The notes: generated from the sequence alone by a model not told the origin. Positions 11,049 through 22,154 are shown, counted from the first letter of the stretch. The stretch is 64,000 bases of DNA from Symbiodinium natans (GCA_905221605.1 CAJNDS010002634.1:746001-810000); one strand, 5' to 3'. A program made the numbers and translations.

Positions 11049-11736
11049 GGGCTGCAAGGCCTGTCTCATCATGCTTTTTTACCGTCTATGAATTCCGCAG
11101 CTGACATCCTTCAAACCGCGACCGTGGCTGTGTACAGAGTTCTTCAGCCAGGCCGTTCTCTGCTGCTTCTGCATGTATCCCCCACATGGTTTAGAGCTTC
11201 TGGGGTTTAGGGTTTGGGGTTGCCGGTTAGGGTTTAGGGTTTAGTGCATGCAAGGTGCTTTGGAGTTTTGAAAAACAAGTTTGTGTATTTATACACATGT
11301 ATATGTACACGATAGTTACACATATGTATATATGTAGATAGACATGCATACACAAGCCTTGTAGGTCTGTAAACGGAAGCATTTCAAGTTTCAAGCACTT
11401 GGTCAAACACCAGGTCTATGTGAAACGGTGCATGCTGAACAACAGGTCTGTGTGCATGTACTGTTTCAGGAGCCGAGGCATGCGTATAATGAAGCATGTC
11501 GGGAGATCGGCGGTACGTAGAACCGCACATGCCAATCGCAATGTTTATGCACCACTACACATGTCAAAACATCAGATCCATATCAAAGACAAGCGAGAAC
11601 ACATTCGCACTGCATAATGTACATCCATAAGTCCAATTACAATTCAACGTTTAGCAAATAGCAAATCATTATTAAATTTTGCGCTTGGAACCATCTGTTG
11701 TAAGAAGGTGGACCAGCCAAAGAATCCGAAAGGTAC

Positions 11737-11875
11737 CGCACACACGCACACACGCACACACGCACACACGCACGAACGCACGAACGCACGAACGCACGCG
11801 CACGCACGCACGCACGCACGCACCCACACACACACACACACACACTTCGCACGCACGCACACACACACACATGCA
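11737..11875. repeat. CA / CACG dinucleotide-tetranucleotide microsatellite
   Basis: ACACGCACAC and ACGCACGA repeats. Open in several frames on both strands, but the products are pure low complexity. Confidence 0.9.
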
Positions 11876-12088
11876 TACCTGCACATATACATCTACACAT
11901 ATGTTGACTTATTGGTATCTTTTTGTGCGCATGCTAGTTACACTTCTTGTGGCCTGCAGAATCTCGGCGGTTTTCCAGGATTGTTCGTTGGGCATTTGTG
12001 AGTCAGGGTGGGTGTCTCGCAGGCGAACGTTGAGGAAGGCTACCGAAACACCCATTCTAGTTCCATGGGTTTGATGCAACTACAACTC

Positions 12089-12192
12089 AGCTATATCCCG
12101 CTTGGGAATTATTCTTTATTTTTGTTTATATAAAACCCAAGAGGTTATTAAATACATTGTTTTTATTAGGGTTCTAAGGGGAGTATAGTCAG
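12089..12192. mobile_element. MITE-like element, family I copy 1
   Basis: CTATATCCCGCTTGGGAATT at the left and GTTCTAAGGGGAGTATAG at the right. A second copy with the same T-rich interior (TTTTATTTTTGTTTATA) is at 48881-48984. Confidence 0.75.
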
Positions 12193-12225
12193 CGCATGGC
12201 ATCAGAAAGCAGGCCGGCCGGCGAG

Positions 12226-12258
12226 ATGGCTGCTACAACCAGCCTCAAAGAGTGGATC
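12226..12258 (+). CDS. Possible start exon of ATG8 copy 2
   Basis: ATG in a GAGATGGCTG context, reading [11 protein letters not shown]; heptamers follow at about 12286. An in-frame ATG lies 30 nt upstream (12196). Assigned only by loose similarity to SLKDEV. Confidence 0.3.
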
Positions 12259-15200
12259 AGATTGAAAGCCCTGTGGGTTCAGGATTTAGGGTTTAGGGTG
12301 TAGGGTGTAGGGTGTAGAATTTCGGGGTTTGCAGACCGGTGTTAAGAAAGGGTTTCCGGACAGTTAAGCAACAGCCAGAGAGAAGTACCGGTGAATTCAG
12401 GAACCAGAGGTCACGTTGTGCAGCGATTCTGATTGACTTGTTGTCAACATCCAGAGCAGCAGCATTGCTGAGCAAACACTCTAGTGTAGAAATCAGGTTT
12501 ACTTAAGAGGGTGAAGAAGCATTGCATCTGTCACAGAGCCCCTAAACCCTCAACCCGTAGTTCCCCCTTCCATCAGCCAAGGAGCATTCCCTTCGAGAAG
12601 CGCGCTGCGGAAGCAACGAGGATACTGGCAAAGTATCCGGACCGGATTCCAGTCATATGTCCAGAGCTCAGCACACACAAACTTCTGAGACTGCCAGAGC
12701 CAGAATGCCTCCGGCTCGAAACAACCCGAAAACCCAAAACCCCAAAAGCCGCAAGTGGTTGCCCCACACTGCCTGGCAAGGGGTTTCAGAACAAGACCAC
12801 AACTGGCCTGACGTGGCACTGTGACTCCGGCAATCCTCGATGCGCCCTCAGGTGAGAAGGCGCCGACGTGCACCCTCCCAGAAATTCAGAAGAAGACCCT
12901 CGGCAGCAGAATCGGGTTTTCATGTCGGGTCGACAGATATAGGGTTGCATTATTGCCATGATTATGATGGGGACGGCGATTACATGTCATTCCTACTGTT
13001 ACGATGATGATCATGATTTACTTACCATACTTGTGAGGGAGCGCAATGCTCAAACTACCAACGTATCGAGGCGATATGCATGGACCATGTGGAGGTCTCG
13101 CCTAGGGTTGTGGGCGTCCGAACCCTAAACCCTAAACCCTGAACCTCCAAGCTCATCCTAACGACTTCCTGGGAGGGTTTGAGCTTTGACGAGTCGTGGC
13201 TTTCGGGACGAAAGGCTACGGGCGCATTAGAGCTTAGGGGGTCTTGGTGGCTGAACTTTCCAATTTGGGGACAGGGTTCATTCACACTGTCGGGCGTGCA
13301 AGGTTCAGGCTACGAAAAGAATAAACAGGAAAAATTAAATGAATGAAAATAACAATAAATTTAAATTTAAATATATATTCAACGGCCACTCCCCGAGCCC
13401 CCTGGAGCCAGAAGCGAAGACCCAAGAGCACGCCCTGGAACCCTACAAAAGAAACGATGTCTTGCACGCATATACAACGGACATACATATACGCACAGAT
13501 TTTTATGTACACATACACACTATGTGTGTATATATATGTATATATACATACATACATATATATATATATATTTATGTTTATTCATTTCTATGTTATGGTT
13601 TTGTTTCATTGTTGTTTTGTTTTTTGTTCATTTTAATTGTTACTTTCATGTTTATGTTTCAATTTTTCACTTATATATATATATATCTTTTGTATTCATT
13701 GTTATTTTCATTTGTATTGTTATTATTACTTTTGCTCTCTGTGTTTTTTTAATTGTTTGTTTTATATTTCTTATATTTATATTTATACTTATACTTATAC
13801 TTATACTTATATTTATATGTGTGTATGTTTCTGTGTGTGTATATGTGTACATGCAGTGGTATGACTGTATATATATATATATATATGTGCATACTTTGAG
13901 TTCAACCTTACACTCGGGGAGACACCGTACCTTGGAGACGCTGCAAGGAAGTTCCTCGTTCCCTCTTCGATGCTCTGTTGGGAGTTCAAAGGCATCGTCC
14001 TGAACAATATCCATAAGGCTCCTGGGCTTGTTAAGTTTGTTTTTGTTGCCTCATGCATGGCATTGTTTAGATGGGTGTTGATCAAAAGGTCCTTGTAAGG
14101 ATTTTGTATAAGACCTGCATTTCAAGGATGTATAGGTGTCCGCGAAAGATCCGCGAACAGGTGTGCCAAAGGAAGTTTTTTATTGGCGAAAGTGTTTACG
14201 CAAGGCGCCTGTTTGCTATGCACTAGTGGCATGATCGCAACTTGGACTACACTACACGCCGCGAGGGTTTTCAGTGTTTAGGGTTTAAGGGTTGAATGTT
14301 TAGGGTTTAGGAAATCCGTTTCTGAAAGCCAAAATGTTGCGAAAGACTGGCGCAAGCTCCGCGAAAGTCCCGCGAAAGTCTAACGTATCCCATGAAGGGC
14401 CCAGCCCACGTGGCATCTGCTCAAGAAGTTTGCATGTGCGTACCTGTAGTACGTACAGCAGGCGCCATGGATGCGATTGCAGCTTTCCGCGCGTGGACAT
14501 CTCAGCCCTAGGCTCAATCTTCGTTCAACCCTGCACCCAGCCCTCTAATCCTAAGCTCACCTCCTACAAGCCTCAGCCCCCCACCCTGTTTCAACCCGAG
14601 GCGTCATACCATTTGGATTGTAGGTCTTAGGGTTCAGGAGTGCCCGCGATTAGGCGCGCTAAAGTTTCGCGAAAGGAAGTTTAATTTTGGCGCAAGATAT
14701 GTTTCCGGGACAAAGTATTTTTGATCAACTGCCAGATATCCCTCGCCAGGAGAGAAGCATGCGCCAAAATCCAGGTGACAACTCTCGCAGCTTTGTGGGT
14801 GTCTTGTGTGCACGCGCCCAAAGTGCCGGATCGATGCTTGTCGATTCGCGCTTGGAATCCTAGCTAGCACACAAACCCTATTGAGGTCCGGCAAGCCCCC
14901 AAAATAGTAAGGCCCCCCCTCCCCCCCTCCCCCCTTCGCGCCCCCGCTCCCCCCCCTGCCCTCCCCCCCTTCCCCCCCCTCCCCCCCCCCTCCCCCCCTC
15001 CCCCCCCTCCCCTCCCCTCCCCCCCCCCCCTCCACAAACCACGAACCCCTGTGTCCTGACCTCTGCTGTAGGGCCGGGTTTGGGCTTCAGGTTTCAAGCC
15101 TGGCGAGAAGCTAAAGCTATTGTGAACAACGGGGCTGTTCCAGGTCCAGCAGACAGCAGGTGGAGCCATGTCATCGCAGGAAGCTCCTCTGCAGCACCAG

Positions 15201-15783
15201 CGGAAGGGGATGCTCCGTTTAGTTTAGGTGCTGAATCATGGTTACTTGCTAAGCCACAGGTCATGACAGCTGAAGATCCCTGCAGATTGCCCCTGAGCCC
15301 CGAGATTGCTTGCTTATGCAAAATGGGATTAAGGTTTAGGGCTCGGAGTTGAGCATGTGGACCCTCCCAGAAGCAAAGCAAGGGCTTTGGCGGATATTTG
15401 CGTTGCTCGAGGTGATCTATCTCCTAGCAGACAACAAGGCAGGAGCGTTCCCGTAAACCCTAAACCCTATATAAACCCCAAACCCAATCCTCAGAAGCCT
15501 AAACCAGCGCTCGTTTAGTTGTCATGGCATTGCTGGTGCTGCGTGAATCCCTGCATGAGCAGTGATGAGTGGTAGAAGCCCTAAACCCTAAACCCCAAAC
15601 CCTTATCCCTAAACCCTAAAGCCTAAACCCTAAACCCTGCAACATCATCGAAACCAGGCCACGAAGACGGGTGCGCCTCTCGCAGAGATCTACGAGAACC
15701 ATAAGTCCGATGACGGATTCCTGTACATGACCTACACAGCCGAAAACACCCTAGGTGCCGTAAGCAGCAGGTTGCCTTTATAG
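12226..15783 (+). CDS. ATG8: ATG8 paralogue, copy 2 (diverged, possibly decaying)
   Basis: Second Atg8-like gene, about 8 kb downstream and in the same orientation. Clear exons are 12582-12665 ([20 protein letters not shown] and on to VICP), 13948-14017 ([20 protein letters not shown]) and 15658-15783 ([20 protein letters not shown], then YTAENTLG). Weaker pieces are a possible start exon at 12226 ([11 protein letters not shown], compare SLKDEV near the N-terminus of apicomplexan Atg8) and 15110-15142 ([10 protein letters not shown]). The APRTNLPEIEK segment was not recognised. Positions corresponding to introns 1 and 4 of copy 1 are uninterrupted here. After the conserved glycine the frame continues AVSSRLPL before TAG at 15781, so a priming protease would be needed. 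Odd substitutions (CWEFKGIV) and the missing segments mean it may be a pseudogene. Confidence 0.7.
12582..12665 (+). CDS. ATG8: ATG8-2 exon FEKR...[10 protein letters not shown]
   Basis: Acceptor AGCCAAG|G. Encodes in one exon what copy 1 splits into two (SRIL / KYPDR); the site of intron 1 reads ATACTGGCAAAG without interruption. Probable donor CCAGA|GCTC. Confidence 0.85.
13340..13890. repeat. AT-rich microsatellite block in ATG8-2 intron
   Basis: Alternating TATATA, TATTTATACT and GTGTATATG tracts. Frames across it encode Tyr/Ile/Phe strings and are not treated as genes. Confidence 0.85.
13948..14017 (+). CDS. ATG8: ATG8-2 exon KFLVPSSM...[12 protein letters not shown]
   Basis: Acceptor CTGCAAG|GAAG, the same position and phase as intron 3 of copy 1; GC donor ATAAG|GCTCCT. 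Fuses copy 1 exons 4 and 5 without intron 4. Confidence 0.8.
14915..15030. repeat. C-rich low-complexity tract
   Basis: Runs of C broken by single T (CCCCCCCTCCCCCC). On the minus strand it gives Gly/Arg strings. Confidence 0.85.
15110..15142 (+). CDS. Candidate ATG8-2 exon [10 protein letters not shown]
   Basis: Follows GGCGAG and reads [10 protein letters not shown], similar to the KAIFIFVN segment of Atg8 but three residues short. The donor does not match the phase of the next exon, so this is tentative. Confidence 0.3.
15658..15783 (+). CDS. ATG8: ATG8-2 last exon with C-terminal extension
   Basis: Acceptor AAACCAG|GCC. Reads [20 protein letters not shown], then [13 protein letters not shown] and a further eight residues (AVSSRLPL) to TAG. 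Confidence 0.85.
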   Translation, partial: ATKTGAPLAEIYENHKSDDGFLYMTYTAENTLGAVSSRLPL

Positions 15784-17094
15784 CCCGCATTCATGGGCTC
15801 CTCCCCCCCCCCCCCACCAACCCCCCTTACACCAACACCGAAATATCTCCAAAGACTGCAGGGGACGGCAACTTCAGGGTACTTGTGGTGGTCGGCTTAG
15901 ACAGACAGCCCCTCTCCAAGCTGAGAGACTGCTGCGTTAAACTGCAGCTGGCATATCGAAGTGCAGAGCTCACAGAAGGTGGGGCGGCTGCCGCGCATGC
16001 GGCGGAAGAACGCGGCGCCAGGTTTGCAAGCGAAGGAAGTCAAGAGCTTTCAGGGGGGCGTGGATCCCTGTGTTGTAGAAGCAGCTCAGCCTCTTTTCAT
16101 GTGACACTTCTCGTCACACGCGCGTCGAGATCTACCTCCGAGGTAAATACGACCGTCTTCACGTCCCGTTAAGCCAGCACCCCGCTGGTTCCCCCCCCCC
16201 CCCTGCCCTCTTGGAATTTCCAGGGCTAAGGCCCCCAAACCAAAAACAAATCACAAAACAAGTTATATTCTGAGGTGAACCGATAGAACCCAATCTGCAA
16301 TGCTTAGGGGCAGGGAGAATCGATAGATAGGGTTCATGAGCTGCTGCCCCTGGTCGTCCGAATTGGACTCGACCAGCCCAACCCCCCAAACACCCCCCAA
16401 AAGGCTTGCACCTTCAGTCCCCTAAACCCTAAACCCAAAACCCTAAACCCTAAGTCCCAAAACTATAGAGCTAAGATGCCCAGTAGCGCCCTTCTTCCCC
16501 CTTTTTGGAGGGGTTCTTAAATCCCTTCCAAACCCCTCTGAACCCAAAATAGGGTGCCCTTTTTTCTCCTAGGTTACTGGGGGAACACAAAGAGCACTAT
16601 GAACCAAAAAGGGTGACCTTTTGTGTCCTAGGTACTGGTTACTGGGGGGACCCAGAGAGCATATCGGGCCCTGGACTAAACGGCTGTTGATACCAGGCAT
16701 GTCGAAATGTCCCATCAGAGCAACCTGTGGAAACCTTGAGCGGAAACGCCTCTGAGCACGGGGGTTTAGGGTTTAGGGTTTAGGGTAGTTAACTCCCTAT
16801 AGGGAGTAGAGTAAAATTCTGGGCCACTTTGGCCCTATTTGTCTTGTCAATTGGTACAGGGCATCGGGTCAACTCAGGGCCCAACCTTAAACCCTAACCT
16901 TAGATAGCGCTGCAGAAACCCTAACTTTAGGGTTTCGGGTTTAGGGACTTTAGGATTTAAAGTTTATGTAGGGCCATGTGCCCGAAACTTCATGCGGCGG
17001 CCGTCACTTCCCAGCCCATGCCCGCAGCCCAATTCGGAAGACCTCTGACCAAACCTCCGGTCTCACAGCAGCTGCTTAGGATCTAGTAGGGTCT

Positions 17095-17097
17095 AGG

Positions 17098-17135
<38 letters not shown>

Positions 17136-17176
17136 TTCTATACATATATATATGTACATATATATATATATATATT
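17095..17176. repeat. TA microsatellite
   Basis: TATATATATACATATATATA tracts just upstream of the ATG at 17255. Confidence 0.85.
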
Positions 17177-17254
17177 GTTTTTTGTTTTTTTCAAATTGCG
17201 AATGCATGTACCCATTTTGCATATCTCCTTGGAAAGACCGGAGTTTTGGCCACC

Positions 17255-17322
17255 ATGGCCGAGGAATGGCGCCCAGCACAGGGACCAAAACGCGCTTCTT
17301 GCTTCTTGCTTCGGCCAGTTCC
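17255..17322 (+). CDS. Possible first exon of an unrecognised gene
   Basis: ATG in a strong eukaryotic context (GGCCACCATGGCC) opens MAEEWRPAQGPKR, followed within 60 nt by a heptamer array. The product is not recognised and the donor is unclear. It could start the gene whose exons appear from 19091 on. Confidence 0.25.
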
Positions 17323-17507
17323 CTAAACCCTAAACCCTAAACCCTAAACCCTAAACCCAGGTTTTTGTAAGTTACCTAAGAATCCCAAAAGGGGTGGTAT
17401 ACCAAGAACCTATGAGAAGTAGGTTTGGAGTTGCTAAGGTACACCTTACAACTCAAACCCTCATAAACCCTTAAGCCCCATGGTCTGCCACAGGGGATAT
17501 TTCATCC

Positions 17508-17630
17508 TACTTGGAGGCTCAAGGGTAGTTAGCGGTGGGTTACAAGTAGGGTAACTATAGTTACAACTGGCTATGACCTTATGAAGGGTGCTCTTAATTC
17601 TACCTCTCACTACCCATGAACCTTCAAGTA
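17508..17630. mobile_element. MITE family A copy 2
   Basis: TACTTGGAGGCTCAAGGGTA at the left, CTACCCATGAACCTTCAAGTA at the right, with GGTAACTATAGTTACAACTG inside. Confidence 0.8.
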
Positions 17631-17831
17631 GGGGCCAGGACTGGATCTCTGCATTCAAGATCCTAGTCTCGCAGTGAACGTGCTGGCGAAGTTCTGTAGG
17701 TTTAGGGTTTAGGGTTTGCTGCACCCTCTTAAAAAAAAACACTCTCCGTGACGAAGCTGTCATGAAACATGCGACTGGCCGACGCTCTTTAACGGGAGCT
17801 TGCCAAGTCCCAGCCCTAAATCTTCATACCT

Positions 17832-17870
<39 letters not shown>

Positions 17871-17874
<4 letters not shown>

Positions 17875-17972
17875 GTTTCCAAAAACCGGGGTACCCTTTT
17901 GGGGGTTCCTATTGTGCGGATTATACTATTTTTGGGGTACTTTAAGGGTACCCTCTATTTTTGGAAATACCC
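17871..17972. mobile_element. MITE family C copy 2
   Basis: GGGGTTTCCAAAAACCGGGG at the left; GGGTACCCTCTATTTTTGGA at the right. Directly preceded by a TA microsatellite. Confidence 0.7.
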
Positions 17973-18569
17973 AAGTATAGTCCGGCACTCTACTAGCTTT
18001 GTGCACGCTGGGCAGGTCATGCGATGCCATCAGCCAGCGCCCTTGCTGTTGCAGAGTCGGACGGGAGTTCTTGGTGTCGCTTCCGTATGAAGCGCTTCAC
18101 CTTGTTGTAACACCTGGGTAATGCTGCTTACTATTTGCCTTGACATGCTTGAACAGACATGTTGAATGAGATATCCAGTGGACTTTCATAGGAGTGGCCA
18201 CTGCTGTGAGTACAGTTTGTATTATTGAGCAATCCTTCGTGGAATGTGGGGTTTTGCCGAGCTACCACAGTAAAGGCGCATCGCGCCTGGGAGTCGGCTT
18301 GTGAAGCGTGTAGAGGCGCACAGATAGGCTTGAGGGTTGAGGGTTGAGGGTTTAGGGTTTAGGGTTTTAGGGTCTGGGTTTAGGGTTTAGATCTCTCTCT
18401 CTCTCTCTGTCCCTGTCGTTTTGTATGCACGTTACGTCATGTTATTTCACGTCATGGTAGGTGACAGAATGCACATACCAGTATGGACGTATAACCACGC
18501 AACGGCGCCGTCCAGGTGGTCTTTCCGGAGGTGTTCGGACCTCCCCAAACCCAGAGGTTCGAAGATTAG

Positions 18570-18656
18570 GGCACCTAAGGACTACAAAGTGGGTTATAAG
18601 TACAGTTACAGCTGGGTTATAGTGACGGTTATAAGTAACATGAACCTTCAAATAAA
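18570..18656. mobile_element. MITE family A fragment
   Basis: Right terminus AACATGAACCTTCAAAT and the interior GGTTATAAGTACAGTTACAG are kept; the left terminus is lost. Confidence 0.5.
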
Positions 18657-18929
18657 CCAGCAATTTCTACCATCGAGGCTTGGCCCTTTCGACTTCACGG
18701 ACTTGGACATCTGCCGTGGGCTTGGGCTTCGGGATTTTGGGGCCACTTAAGGGTTTCGGGACTGGGGAGCCCCACAGTGAGTAGAAAAAAGTACTATACC
18801 AACTCCAGGATGCATGGCGGGTAGAGAGTGGGCATGCACGCACGAGACGTGGATGTACGTGCAAATATATATATATATATATATATATGAGCAAGGCAAC
18901 CTACATTGCATCCCCGAGTAGTTTAACTA

Positions 18930-19073
18930 CCCTAAACCCTAAACCCGAAACCCTAAACCCTAAACCCCTAAACCCTAAAACCTAAACCCTAAACCCTAAA
19001 CCCTAAACCCTAAACCCTAAACCCTAAACCCTAAACCCTACACCCTAAACCCTAAACCCTAAACCCTAAACCC
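18930..19073. repeat. CCCTAAA heptamer array (about 20 units)
   Basis: Near-perfect tandem CCCTAAA with occasional CCCGAAA or CCCTACA variants. Ends 18 nt before the candidate exon at 19091. Confidence 0.95.
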
Positions 19074-19090
19074 GAACACTTCAAATGTAG

Positions 19091-19145
19091 CTTCAAGAAG
19101 ACAGGCTTGCGGCTGGTTGACCGTCCAGAGGACGGAGTTCACCAG
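19091..19145 (+). CDS. Candidate exon, unrecognised protein
   Basis: After AATGTAG the frame reads FKKTGLRLVDRPEDGVHQ and ends at CACCAG|GCGC, a GC donor. The frame stays open for 43 codons. Preceded by a long CCCTAAA array. No family recognised. Confidence 0.4.
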
Positions 19146-21095
19146 GCGCACGCAGCTTTGGGGCTGTTCCTCAAGATGCCCTGTGGATGTTCCGAATGCA
19201 TGCTGTACGGCTTGTGAACTTCCGAGCAACAGGAAAGTAGGGCCTATAGGTCTAGCTGGTGTCTTGAAAACCTAACCAAAATCTACCCATCGGCCCTCAC
19301 CTAGAGACCCAACGCCAATCCCTCTTCACACTACCATAACACAGCTACAGCATTTGGGCATGTCTATCACTGGGCCTGTGTCCGACTGGCCCCAAACCCT
19401 CAGAGCCTAAGCCCTAAGACCCTGAAGTGTGGCTGGTCTGCCTGGCGGGTGACAAAACAAGCGGCTTCGTCTAAACGCCCAGGCAACGATCAACCTGAGA
19501 GCCATGGTTAAGGGTTTAGGGTTTAGGGTTAAGGGTTTAGGGCTAAGGGTGAAGGGTTTTCGACTCGATGCAACCTTAAGTTTTCCCCCCAAAAAGTAGA
19601 AGCAAGTAAACGAAAAATTGGGGGGGGGGGGGGGGAAGCCGGGTCCTTATTACTTACTATAGACTATTTTAGGGGTCCCTCACTTTCGTAAACCCCCATC
19701 TAAACCAAGGCCAATGCCAAGAAATGGTACGTATAATCTTTGAACGCAGGAGTTCCTTAAATCATACATGTACATAAACATGTGTGAACATGTGAATCTT
19801 TGGAGCACCCAAATATGTAGGTAGCCTTGAATCCGAAACCCTGAAACCTAAACCCTCAAACCTAAACCCCAAACCCTAAACCTTAAACTCAAAACCAACC
19901 TTCCGTGCCGCCTGCATTTTTGGAGGTCTTCCTATCGAGGGCGAAGGTCTTGGTGGAGGATGAGGTTGGCTCTTCGTGCTACAGGGCCTTAATCGCAGGG
20001 TTTAGGGTTGAGGGTTTGGGGTTTAGGGTACCTATAAGCCTTTTTTCAAGGGGGGCCCTAACAAAAATCAAGGGGATGGGAGAGTGGGATAGGGCTGGCT
20101 GACGGTTTCGTCGTTCAACGCTTTGTAGGCTTTAGCGATGGCGGGCCGAAGGCTTCAGGCAGCCCGAAGCAACCTGTATACCCTCAAAACCCCAAGAACA
20201 TTCGGGTTTAGGGTTTAGGGTTTAGGGTTCAGGGTTTAGGGTTCAGGGTTTAGGGTTAAGGGTTTAGGGGAACTTGTCGCAACTAGCTGCAAGCACTTAC
20301 ATGCTGTTTGCACGGTGCAGGGTTACCCTAAACCCGAAACCTATTTGTCTTTGCTCGCTTGCAGCCTTGGAATTTTGGTCCTTCACATGCGGGCTTGACC
20401 CAGCTTTGAATCCTTTGTTGGGTAGTGTAGTCCCTACGTTCACTCCAATCGGTGGCCTTCAGTTCTGTTCAAGGAAACTGCGCACGTGAGTTTTGGGACT
20501 AATCTTAGGGCCCCGTTGAAAACCTACTCTCCTACTGGGAATCATGTGCTCTCCAAACACCCCCGGAACATGGTAACAAAAATATGTACATGCATACATA
20601 CATGCATGCATACATGCATACATACATACATACATACACACACATCCCTGGGGTTCCCTTGCTTTGGGGAGTCCAAGATGGTTTTCGGTTACAAGCCATC
20701 CCGCGCCCTGCGGCCCAGTTTAGGGGTTGGGCTAGGGTTAACAAGGGGTCACTTCAGTCGAACCAAGAGGTTAGGGGAAAATGGGTTTAGGGTTTGGCTT
20801 CTTAGAGAGCTGGATCCAAATGGGTTTGGGAGGGCTTAGGGTTTAGGACTTTTCGCGGTAGCTCGGGTGCGACGCCCGCCCTCTTGGTTGAGCCCCCCAA
20901 GCCCCATAATACCCTTAGCTTGCCGCCAAAAACTCTTCGGGTAGGTATGTTGTCCCTGTCTAGGGTCCCTTTCGTTTGTTAAAGGGTTCTGAAGCATTGG
21001 CCCTTGGGTCGTATGGGGCATATACGGGGGCCCCTATTTTTTAGGGCCCATACAAAGGGACCATCTAACTGCCCAACCTTAACGAGCCAGTCCAG
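19146..21095. other. Non-coding stretch, heptamer-rich
   Basis: Heptamers at 19508-19540, 19850-19890, 19997-20028 and 20200-20268 (alternating TTTAGGG and TTCAGGG), a G run at 19620-19636, and an ACAT repeat at 20585-20642. No exon could be supported. Confidence 0.45.
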
Positions 21096-21190
21096 AAGCC
21101 CCCGAAGCTGCGTCTGTCCTGGTGTCAGAAAGTGGCGCCCAAAGACCTCAAGGGTCTGCTGGCGCATATCGAGTCTGGGCCTCGTGTGAG
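21096..21190 (+). CDS. Candidate exon, unrecognised protein
   Basis: Bounded by GTCCAG| and a GC donor GTGAG|GCGTCC. Reads KPPKLRLSWCQKVAPKDLKG and continues LLAHIESGPRV. Balanced amino-acid composition and matching splice sites make it likely to be coding; no family recognised. Confidence 0.5.
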
Positions 21191-21404
21191 GCGTCCAATG
21201 TTGCAGTGTTTTGGGTTTAGGGCTTAGGGTTTTGGACCCCTTCTAGCACAGGGGTAGGCCCCCACAAATTTCTTAGTGGGTACAAGATGTACAAGTCCCG
21301 GGTTAACAGTAAATCTTCCAAGTGGACCCTCCGAACACTAGGATGTTTCTATGTGACGTCCGAAGGATGCTTCGAGGTTCAGGGAACCTTTCGTGAGTGA
21401 TAAG

Positions 21405-21527
21405 TACAAGGAGGGGCCCCCTTACTATACTAACTGTAGTTAAGGGACTTATAACCTAATTTAGGATCCTTATATCCTCAAATAGGTTCTTACAACTCTA
21501 CTTATAACTAGGGGGCCCCTCCTTGTA
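21405..21527. mobile_element. MITE family E copy 1
   Basis: TACAAGGAGGGGCCCCCTTA at the left and GGGGGCCCCTCCTTGTA at the right, 17-bp perfect inverted termini. Interior CTATACTAACTGTAGTTAAG is shared with 36535-36661. Confidence 0.85.
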
Positions 21528-21747
21528 AGGTTGTACCTAGCTTGTGCTCTCTCCTGGTTCCCTTAGCCGTGGGCCTTTCATTTTATGTGGCTCCAAGGCG
21601 TTAGGAGGTGTTTCCGAGGTTGTTGTGCTGAGCATGCTGCTACAGGAATCATGGCCCATACATGACTGGGCAGGCACGGTGCCGTAGGAGCACACTTTAA
21701 ACCCTAAGCCCTAAACCCTAAACCTTTTCCCAGCCAGTTCCCTGCAG

Positions 21748-21772
21748 TCTGTCCGAGAGGTCAGCGAGGCAG
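21748..21772 (+). CDS. Small candidate exon SVREVSEA
   Basis: 25 nt between CCTGCAG| and |GTAGCA, reading SVREVSEA. Supported only by its splice sites and position between heptamers. Confidence 0.25.
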
Positions 21773-21855
21773 GTAGCAAGACAAGAACCCTAAACCCCGA
21801 ACCCTAAACCCTCAACCCTCAGATCAAGAAACCCTAAACCCTAAACCCTAACCCA

Positions 21856-21956
21856 GGAGCCTCAAGGCCTCACTGGTTCCAAGGACGATGCTTTTCTTCC
21901 TCAAGTACGCCAAGAGCGAGGACCTGGCCTTGACACACAAGGAGTTCAAGAAACAG
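21856..21956 (+). CDS. Candidate exon ...LFFLKYAKSEDLALTHKEFKK
   Basis: Acceptor ACCCAG| (or one of the AAG| sites downstream) and GC donor AAACAG|GCC. One frame reads MLFFLKYAKSEDLALTHKEF; it is flanked by CCCTAAA on the left and TTTAGGG on the right. Function unknown. Confidence 0.45.
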
Positions 21957-22154
21957 GCCAGAAATCTAGGGTTTAGGGTTTAGGGTTTAGGGTTTAGGCC
22001 CTTGTCAGATATTTTATGTTCTCCCTGCTTGGGGTTTACGAGGATCCTGTGTGAGAATGTTCTTCCAGATGGATTTGAGGGCCAACCTAGAAATGCGCTC
22101 ACACTCTCCAGGACCCAGACAAGGCCCTGATTCCCTTTGTTTCTGTTTTTTTTT

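Larger units (their letters stand above)
7892..12225. other. Spacer between the two ATG8 copies
   Basis: No supported exon. It contains a family F element (7951-8101), a family K element (8434-8534), unique sequence at 8560-9230 with frames open on both strands but no recognisable protein, a truncated family B copy (9240-9318), a 36-nt G run (about 9339-9374), TA repeats (9557-9690), heptamers at 9840-9866 and 10016-10080, an inverted heptamer pair at 10948-11048, a CA/CACG tract (11737-11875) and a family I element (12089-12192). Confidence 0.5.
15784..19090. other. Intergenic stretch after ATG8-2
   Basis: No supported exon except a possible start at 17255. It contains unique sequence (15840-16170), a C run (about 16192-16203), repeated units with GGTTACTGGGGG (16530-16650), heptamers (16420-16455, 16762-16785, 17320-17360, 17697-17716, 18340-18388), TA repeats, MITE copies at 17508-17630, 17871-17972 and 18570-18656, and the array at 18930-19073. 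Confidence 0.5.

Noticed and set aside
13339-14085. Open frames of up to 159 codons rich in Tyr, Ile and Phe
   Set aside because: Products of TATATA and TTTATAC microsatellites.
17236-17260. Relict spliced-leader sequence (GGAGTTTTGGCC before an ATG)
   Set aside because: Only TTTTGGC matches the dinoflagellate spliced leader; no longer match was seen anywhere in the window.
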